Positions 34,601-43,600 of a DNA stretch of 46,052 nucleotides are shown here, in pieces. The stretch covers positions 1 through 46,052 of the forward strand of contig LGRX02009773.1 of assembly GCA_001247695.2 (NCBI GenBank), read 5' to 3'. Below the pieces are notes generated by a model. The model ran no database searches, was not told where the DNA came from, and was given only the letters and a program-made list of their open reading frames with translations. The stretch comes from Cymbomonas tetramitiformis (Eukaryota > Chlorophyta > Pyramimonadophyceae > Pyramimonadales > Pyramimonadaceae). The stretch's first letter is position 1; every line of letters begins with the position of its first letter. The translations under genes and the position numbers were made by a program.

Positions 34601-37600
34601 GATACTGTGTACATTTTGAATTGATCTGCTGACTCTGCTGCAGTCTGCTTGTCATCATTGCTCTGTCTACATATACACACAGTACTATACTCTGACAGTA
34701 CAATCATACTGTCATACTGTCATCATTTGTCATGATTTGTCATTTTGAGCCAACAGTGTTTAACACTGCATGAGAGTCTACTGTTTTCCTACTCCCCCCT
34801 GAGCCGGCGCACAACGCTGAGCATAACTAGCCAGACAAACCCCACCCCGACCTTGATGCTGCCGCAATCCAGTCTCCGAGAGGATATGTCCACAGCTCTG
34901 CTCAGGGCACCGCGTGAGCCTCGCCGCAGACAGCAGAAGCCCCGATGCGTCAGGATGGCTCCGCCGAAAATGCTCTGTCAGGGCTCGTCTGCTTCCTAGG
35001 GCCCCCACTGAGCACCCCGGCACCGAGCAGACCACATTCCCCACCCGCTGTCCTGCCCCCTTCCGCCCGCCACTTCCCTCGAGCTGCGCCGACCCACTAG
35101 TCCCTCCCGAGGCACCCCCCAATGGTCTCAGTGGCTCCACAGCCCCTCCCTCACCCGCCACATCAGCCCCGCGCTCTGCCCCCACCGTCCTCGTCCCTAA
35201 CCTTACCCCGTGGACACCCTCACCCGCCACCCCCACGGCCTCCTCACCACCCGACTGTCCCACCGCTACAGCACCACTCCCAAGATCAACGCTAACCCCA
35301 GCCGAACGCCCCGACAGTTCCAATCGAAGTGACAGATGAGGGCCCTCCACGCCCTCTCCGCTGCTCACTGCCATCCCACCCGCCAGACCATCCACTCCGG
35401 CCCCGTCCTCCCCGCTGATCCCCTCAGTTTCGCCACCTTCACCCGCGCCCGCATCCCCCTGAGGCAACCGCCGCCAACCCATAAGCAAGCCCTTCTCCGC
35501 CTCCCTGCTCCAGCCACCAACCGTCTTCACCCCGACGCGCCGCCCACCACCCCGCCTGGACAGGAAACCGTCATGATCACCCGGGTCTCTCGGCCTGTCC
35601 TCCAGGAACACCTCCTCTCTCTCCGGGTTCCCATCAAGGTACTCAATCACCGTCGCCCCCTCCACAGATGCCCCCTCCCCTAACCGTCCACCATACCAGC
35701 TGCGCTCACCTGGCCAATACACCTCCACCAGGGTGCCCACTGGCAACGCTGGGCCTACACTCTGCCCAGCCGATCTCCCACCATCAACACGTCTTTCATT
35801 ATTTACACTATCCGTGACCGCCAGGTCCGCCGCCTGCCCAGCCGCCCCTTCCATATTTACACTATAAACAAACCCCTCATTCGCCCGATTACCTTCATAA
35901 TCAGAACTCATAGTCATAATTCATTCATTCGAACACTACGCCCAGTGCCGCTCACCACCTGCCACCAAGCCGAAAAACCAAAACCAAAATCGAGCCAAAA
36001 AACAGCATCCGGAAACTCATCGCCATGGAATTGCAACCGGCCGTGGCCTCAGGAGTCCTGCCTCTCACCCCGGGGGATTGGGCGGGCAGGTGCTGACGCC
36101 AGCAGAGGCATCCGTCAGATACAAATGTATCCAATATACTGGACTGTCAGCTGGGTTGGCCTGGATGGGCGCTCTATGCCAACCGCGCGTCTGTACAAAA
36201 GTAACCGCGCCCCGAAGGTCTCCGGTACCCTCGACCGTTGCTGTTGATGCAAAATCCATCTGCTGTTGGCTCCCCAAACAAATATATGAAACCATGCCTG
36301 CACAGGCGCAAAATATGTACACAACTCGAACCACACGTGTGTGCGTGAAACCCAAGACCGGATCTGGACCGTAGAGAGCAACGGCAAGCGACGGCCGCCA
36401 CACCAGAAGTGCGGATTCGTCCTTACGGGCCCGGGTCCAGACCACACCCAACCGACACCACCGCTAACACAACCAACACAATCAACACAAGAAGCAAAAC
36501 ACACAACCAAGGCTCCGATCGGCGAAGGCAACAGCCAACACTCTGCACTCGAAGGCCATAGCAGGGAACCCCGAGCGCTACCAACCGACACCACACGCAA
36601 CCCTAGCCGTGTGGGGGGGTCATACCCCTCAGCCGGCCAACACTCCTCCCTCCATTCTTTGTCCCCCCGCCAATCCGGCGAGGGTTAGGCCCCGGGGGGA
36701 GTGTGTATGTGTGTATGTTTATCCTTGCGACTCCTTTGGCACCCCGTAGCCACTGTGTGTGTGTGTTCTGTGTTTTCCCTTGAATTTTGTGGGGAGCACT
36801 TAGGTGCCCGCATGTTTCCTTTTTTTGACATGGGGTGTCCATGCTGTGTGGTGTGACTGCATTCATGACATAACCATGGACCAGCAGGTCCCATCCATCG
36901 ACCGGGAGCCACTGGGGGGCATGCCAGGAGGGTCCGCTTACTCCGTAACCCAGAGACCAACAATTGTTTGGCGACGATCGGTCACATCGTATCATCTTTC
37001 CATGCTGCTTTGCATTTGGGTTGGGAATATGTATGCGTTTGTGGTATCTTGTCACGGCCCCGCCCTGCTCTTGATTTGCTTTTCACATCCACTGGGATGA
37101 TGATGGGCTGGCTTTTGTCGGCCGATCTCATGCCGTTCAGTGTGTGTGTGGATGAACTTCTGACGGGTACTGCCTCTTTGAGTGCGTCGGGGATTCGTCT
37201 ATGACTCGCTATTTGGGAGTGTCTTGGATTCGTCTGACGCTAGCTCCCTCTCCGTGTACAATGCTCATGGTTATTACACATGCCGGGGGACTTGTGTTCT
37301 TTAACCTTGATATGAGTACTGGCGGATCGCTGTGAACGGGGACGGCCGTCGGATGGAAGTAGGTTTTGGGAGGCGGGTATCCCTGTGGTGCCATTCTGGC
37401 GGGCACTGCCTCTTGGAGAGCTCGGTAGATTCGTCTGTCGTGCTGCGAGGAGAGGCAGAAGGTGGTGATGTACACCTTCTGTGTTTTCCCTTGAATTTTG
37501 TGGGGAGCACTTAGGTGCCCGCATGTTTCCTTTTTTTGACATGGGGTGTCCATGCTGTGTGGCGTGACTGCATTCATGACATAACCATGGACCAGCAGGT

Positions 37601-40600
37601 CCCATCCATCGACCGTGAGCCACTGGGGGGCATGCCAGCAGGGTCCGCTTACTCCGTAACCCAGAGACCAACAGTTGTTTGGCGACGATCGGTCACATCG
37701 TATCATCTTTCCATGCTGCTTTGCATTTGGGTTGGGAATATGTATGGGTTTGTGGTATCTTGTCACGGCCCCGCCCTGCTCTTGATTTGCTTTTCACATC
37801 CACTGGGATGATGATAGGCTGGCTTTTGTTGGCCGATCTCATGCCGTTCAGTGTGTGTGCGTGCAAAACGGAGTTGGTGGTATCTTGTCACGGCCCCGCC
37901 CTGGAAGCCATCCTCTCCAACTTCACAATCACCTTCCTAGGAAGACTGGCCCGCCAAAAGAAAAGAAAAAGAAAAAGAAAAAATGTGACTCTTCCTACTG
38001 GAAGCGTGATATTCGAAGGTGCACAGCTGTTACGCTTGCCCCTAGTCACATGCAATATCAAGGCGGCTTCTTACTGTTATTTAGAGCCTTTTCCTTTTCC
38101 GATTTGCTGTGCGCAATCAGCATCTTGGTAGCCCATTCCACCGAGATGCTACTGATTTTTTTGAGGAGGGCCTCCGCCTCTTTCCTGCTGAAGCCGAGGT
38201 GCTGCGTGAGAGCCCTTTCGTTGTGTTCGTATACCGACCCCGTGGTCCCGAAGACCATCGGGTGGAAGAACACTTTGTAGCCCTTGGACCTGAGTAGCTC
38301 CATAAGGGGTTCGTATTTGTTGAGTTTCTCGTGAAGGGACACGTACCAGCGCGTGTCCCAGCGTGTCCCACGTGAAGGCTACCTCTATGAGGTGAATTTT
38401 CCCCACGTCCTCCCTTTGGGCGTTCCCCGGCCTGCCCGGGGGGGCGTCCCTGACGTCTTCGGCGCCCTTGATCATGACTATATCCACAAAGTGTGGTATG
38501 TCATCTGGGGGGTCATTCGACCCTGGGTGGTCTTTGCCGTCCTTGCGGCACTGGCCCCTTTTAAGTATAAAATCCGGTATTGGCCGCGTGCACCTGTTAG
38601 TCCCGTCGAGGCCGGCGTGGTGTGTGATCCAAATCGGGCTGGCACCTGCCCAACCTTTCCTAATTGCCTCGTAGAGGGTTCTCGCCACTTCGTTGTGCCT
38701 GGCGGTGGCCATGTTCGCGCTGGTTTCATTTTTGCACCCCGCCAACCTGTGTGCCGGGGTGTCCCTCTTCCCGCAGAGGGCACAGTCGGGGTTCGGAAAC
38801 TTGCCCGGCCATATAAGGTGCCTTCTGGCAGCAGTCATGAGGACCCCGAACCGGCACCGTAGGATTAGGGATCTGAGCGTCGGTGGAAGTACTTTCCAGA
38901 ATTCGTTGGATATTCCCGGTATCGACTTGTCCTGCAGGATTTCCTGCGGGGGCCTCTCCATCTTTCTTCTCATGTATGCCCCGACCGTTTCGGCGTTGGT
39001 TTGACTCGAGGTTGCGCCGTCTCCATTTCCTCGGTGTCTGGCCTCCCGGTCCCTGTTTCTTTTTCTCTTTCTTGTTGGGGCTGCTTCCCGGTAGGCGTCT
39101 ACTGCTTGCTGTGGGACGTCTGTCAGGTTTTGGAGCTCCGACTCTCCTAGATCCTGCCTCCGCATCGAGCGACAAAGCCCAACAATCGGGTCTGTGCTTT
39201 CCGCTTCCTCAATCGCCTGGAGCATCTCCCTGTCCGGTGAGTTCATGGCCACCTCTGTGTCCATGTCGTGCGGGTCCCATGGTTGCGTGCCCCCCGGTGT
39301 TACCCCGGAGTGCTCGCCCTGAAAAAAGGGAGGGGCGTGTGGTGGGCGGGGGTTCCCCTCCTCATCCCTGTCACCCGGCTGATCTTGGGGTGGCCCGTGT
39401 GCCTCCTCGAACTCCCAAATCATGTCCCACTCGTCCCGAGTGGTCTCCGGTGCGGCCTCTTGCGCGGCGTGGCTCTGCGGGATCCCCCAATCTTGGTTGT
39501 CATAATCCCATTGCCCTGGCGAGCTGCTCGGATCCCAGTGTGCGTGTTGTAGTTCCTCTAGAAGCATCTGTTCTTGGTGGTGCTCTTCCGACTCCCCCAC
39601 TTCCGTGCCCTGGTGGCTTTGGTCCTGGTCTTGGGCAGACTCTGGAGTGGCGGCCGTAGGATTCTCCACATTCGGGCCCTCAACCAAAGGTGCCTCCTCC
39701 CGGGTTCCTCTGCCGAGCGTTCCCCATTCTTCCCACGGGCTGTCCGGGGGCTGTAGCCACCTCCTCACCGACCTATGTTGTGCCGTTCTTGAGGCTATCC
39801 TTTCTGCCACGTACTTCTCCCCGGCACCATCCCCGTGCAGGGGTCGCATGTTTTCTCCGTCCCAGGCATTGGCCGTGAGTGTGTACATGGTCCTGTTGTC
39901 CCAGGGTTCGATTTCGGCGGTTCCCTCCTTGTTTTCTGCTGCCTGCTTGGCCGCCTCGTCCGCCTTGTCGTTGCCCTTCACCCCCGTGTGGCTTTTAACT
40001 TTTCTGAGTGAGACCTCCGTCCCTCTACTGTTGTGCTGTTCGACTAGGGAAAGGATATCTAGCCAAAAGCAAGGACTCAGCATTGGTGGGACCTTCTCCT
40101 CCTGTGGAGTCAACATTTGGAAGTCCTACCTTGAATCCCATCCACGCTTCTCCCTCGTGAAACTCTCATTTGACATGCAGCTCCCGCGCACCCTTAGATA
40201 GCAATACCTCTCCACCGCTCTCTTTGAAAGCTCCTTCCTCTCCTTCCAAGATGACTTCATAATCCTCAACCATGGCCGTGTCTCGGCTGAAATGTTCAAT
40301 GCTGCCTATCCCTCCTACCTCCGCACAACCTGTGAAGCTAACCTCTATACTACCCGGAATGGCCAACCCGTCACCATCACCGCCGCTGTGAGCCTCCACA
40401 ACCCTGGCACCTCCGTCCCTCCGTCAGAAAAACACACTGACATCAAAGAAGCTATTCTCACTTCAACAAGAGAACCTACACCTATTGAAGATGCAATCCC
40501 CGTCAAATGCTCCTTCCTTACCGCCAACTTCCACGCAAAGCCCTGCGGAAATTCCATCATCTTCCTCCGAGACAGGAAAAGGAAACTCGAATCTGTCCTT

Positions 40601-43600
40601 CAACGCTTCCCTAGCTCTAACACATGCCTCCTCAACAGTCTCCGCTACTCCATCTTCTATTCCCAACTCCTCACCTACCTCCACTCCTCCAACCGCCTCA
40701 GTGACTTCATCGCAGATGCCAAGCACCTCTTTCTCTACCTCCATATGAAACGAGGCTACTCCGCCCCCTACCTCGTCAGATGGATCATGGTGCTCGCAAA
40801 CCAAGCGCCTAACCCCACTGGCCTCCTAAAGCCTGTCCCCACCCAAGCCATCATCGCCACCTCCACCACCCCTCCCCTCCTCTGCCCGCCACTGCCTCTG
40901 CTATAACCCTTAGCCCTCCACCCACCACCACCACTGAAGCCGCCTCCACCACCGCTCCACACCTTACCCCCTCCACAAACCCCACAGAACGCCACCTACC
41001 GCCAACCCCCGTCACCTTCGCCCCCGTCTCAAGCGCTGAGCTCCATCTCGCCTTCCCCAATCCCTCATCTCCAACGACCTCCGCCTCACCGTCCCTCACC
41101 TCACCCCAACCCTGAAAGCCAAAGACTGGGCTCTCATGAGATCCCAACTGAGCGACTGGAAAACTAATGACTGCCAATCACAACCCTCTGAATCCATCAC
41201 AACTTCGATCCACAATCTCTGTGCCTCCCCTCAAATGAAGCTAGCAATGATGGCCAACCCTGAATCAGCCACTCTTATGCGAGTTGACCTTACCAACTAC
41301 CTCGCTACTCACCTCATTCCGCTCTGTTGCAACATCATCTCCACAGCATGCCCCCTCCAAAAACTGCGCCTCCTCCGCCAGCCACCCTTCACGCCAATCT
41401 CTCTCTGTTGCAATCTCGAGCTCTCCTCTCTCGCACGCCAAACTCCACTCAGTGAGTTCACCGACCTCCCATGCTTCTCCAAGGACCCAGAGCATGCCAT
41501 CCGCATCACGACAGACTCAAACTACTGCACTATCTCCATCTCGGATGGCAGAGGATGGCCCAGAGGCCGACCTATCTTTGTCCCTTCCAAACTCTTCCTC
41601 ACAAGCATTGGCAAGCACATCTCATCCCTTCCCGGAGGACTCTGCACCCTCCTAAGGGAACATGCCCACCTCGCTGACCGCCTCTCCGACCCAACGATGC
41701 CGCCTACATCGCCTGCTATCCTCAATGAGCTCTCCACCCGCTCCCAATGCGATCCTAAGCACCTCCTCCAGCTCTTCGCCCTCCCACTATTCTTTGAAAC
41801 CCACGCCTCCCACCTCCGGCCTCCGGATCCTCGCGACTACCACTGGATACCCTCACCTCCCCCTCCACCCTCCCATGACTTTGGCTCTCGGACCAGCTTC
41901 GCCCGGCCGCCGGTTTATGCCACTGTGGTCCACTCCCTAATCCAACAATGTGTCACCAACCTCTTTACCTCGCCCTCCACGGAAATCTGGCTCCTAATCC
42001 CCGGCCGCTCCCACATAAATCACTCCCTCTGGGGAACCATTTGGCAAGCCATTGACGCCCTCGGCACGGAAGTACTCTCCTTCCCGAAATGCTTCCTAAG
42101 ACAATCCTACCCTAGATACAACCGAGAAGGCTCCTACGGCCCACTCTCGCGCAACGTCATCCCACTCAGCCTCTGCCTCCTCACCAACCAAATCCCGGAT
42201 GACGACCCCCAATGGCTCAACAAAGCAGCAAATTGGCAACCTCTCATTTCCCTCCTCTCCACACACACACCACCCCTTCATGAAGCCCCACCGACCTTCC
42301 ACAACCTCCTCACCCTTGACCCGCCCCCGACCCCGACCACCACATCCTCAAACGCCGTGCCTACCTCGCCAGCCTACTTGACTTTACTGCGCCTTCTCAC
42401 CGCCCCTCCCCCTCCCCTCCTACCACCTCATTTTCGACCAACGCCTCTGCCGCCTCCACAACAGCCGCCACAACCACCGTTGCCCTTCTCCCTGCATGAC
42501 ATTGCCATTATCACAGCTTCCAATGCAACGCTAAGAAAGTGGCTCATGTCAGGCTCAATCTCCCTAGACAGCAGCGCCTCCCAGTTCCTAAACTCCATTG
42601 TCCCCATGAGCACGCCCATCTTCTTGGTCTCGGAGCCTGATGTGCTGTCCCGGCGCCCAGCAATAGGACTCATGACTACTGGAGGAGTTTTCCGCCGCAA
42701 GCCCAAACCCAGCTGCCTCTCTGCTGCCCCGTTCTACACTCTCCACCTCTTCCACCACCTCATCATCCCACCCAATACCTCATCGGAAATTCTCCCACCC
42801 CCGGGCGGATTTGCCACCCACAACCTCGGCTCTTTGCTTCTTGACCTCCTCTGTGAAGCCATCCATACATCAGCCACTACCTTCTGCTCTGCCTCCCAAC
42901 TCCTCAGCCACATCACGCCCTCCTTCCCGACTCAATCCACCCCACCACCGCCACCGCCGCCACTCCCACAACCCCCAACCCCGCCGCCACCCCACAACCC
43001 CCAACCCCGCCGCCACCCCACCCCTCCACCCCGCCGCCATCCCCACCCCTCCATCCCCGCCACCATCCCCACCCTCCACCCCCGCCGCCACCCCCAACCT
43101 CATCTCTGAATCGAACCGCCTGACCCCCGTCCGCAATGAGCTCCACCGCATCCTCTGCCAACTTGAAACCCAAGGAACCACCAACGTGCCCTGGCCATAC
43201 ATCCTCCGTGCAGCGCGCTATGTTGCTAACACGTACCCTGACCTATCCCAAAAAGTGATCAGCCTTGTACCAACAGACCCGATCAGCGCCCTCAGAATCT
43301 CAAACGGCAAGCGGCCCCGCCAACAAGCGAATCAGACACCCCCACAGACTGACCGACCCCCTGAGTCATCGAAAGCAGCAGAAGCAAGGGCAAGGCGAGC
43401 CCGACAGCCGGAAATCAATGAAATCCTTCATGACCTCCACGAGGACCAACCAGTGAACAGTACCGCCCCCGAGCCACAGAACCTCCTTGAATCATTCAGA
43501 GGAACTGAAATCCCAGCTGAACAGACCCAGCAGCAGGAACTTGATGAAATCCTTTATGACCTCCGGAATGACCGAACCGACGATCCCGTCCCAGCCGCCA

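Larger units (their letters stand above)
28534..34791 (-). mobile_element. Copia LTR retrotransposon carrying a Dam-like methyltransferase domain
   Basis: 6258 bp, read on the minus strand: LTR, PBS, gag, protease, methyltransferase, integrase, RT, RNase H, LTR. The order integrase before RT identifies Copia/Ty1. LTRs of 419 and 403 bp begin and end in the inverted pair TAGGA/TCCTA and are flanked by CTCCC duplications. By hand alignment the LTRs differ by five substitutions, one 14-bp indel and one CA unit, so insertion is recent. The coding region nevertheless has frameshifts near 31400, 31020 and 29840. Confidence 0.9.
23880..36700 (-). mobile_element. Non-LTR retrotransposon with C-terminal restriction-like endonuclease (R2/NeSL/Hero type), interrupted by Copia
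   Basis: Reads right to left: 5' UTR (about 36700-35918), N-terminal ORF (35917-34797), then after the Copia insertion 28528-27702, RT/endonuclease (27520-25624) and tail (25622-23983). Domain order is Tudor-like, zinc fingers, RT, zinc knuckle and PD-(D/E)xK-like endonuclease, which is the layout of site-specific LINEs. No apurinic endonuclease domain is visible. Without the Copia element and one target-site copy it is about 6.6 kb. The 3' end reads ...AAGGATAA before a CA run on the minus strand. At least three frameshifts make this copy inactive unless they are assembly errors. The exact 5' boundary is uncertain; it is placed where the next copy's 3' end and a TG run start. Confidence 0.75.

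Noticed and set aside
36804..37811. Two nearly identical 98-codon plus-strand ORFs (36804-37100 and 37515-37811)
   Set aside because: They lie in copies of the short repeat family; the likeness comes from repeat copying and no protein family is recognised.
37970..37985. A-rich run taken as a poly-A tail of the minus-strand LINE fragment
   Set aside because: It is A-rich on the plus strand, so it would be T-rich at the 3' end of a minus-strand element, the wrong sense.
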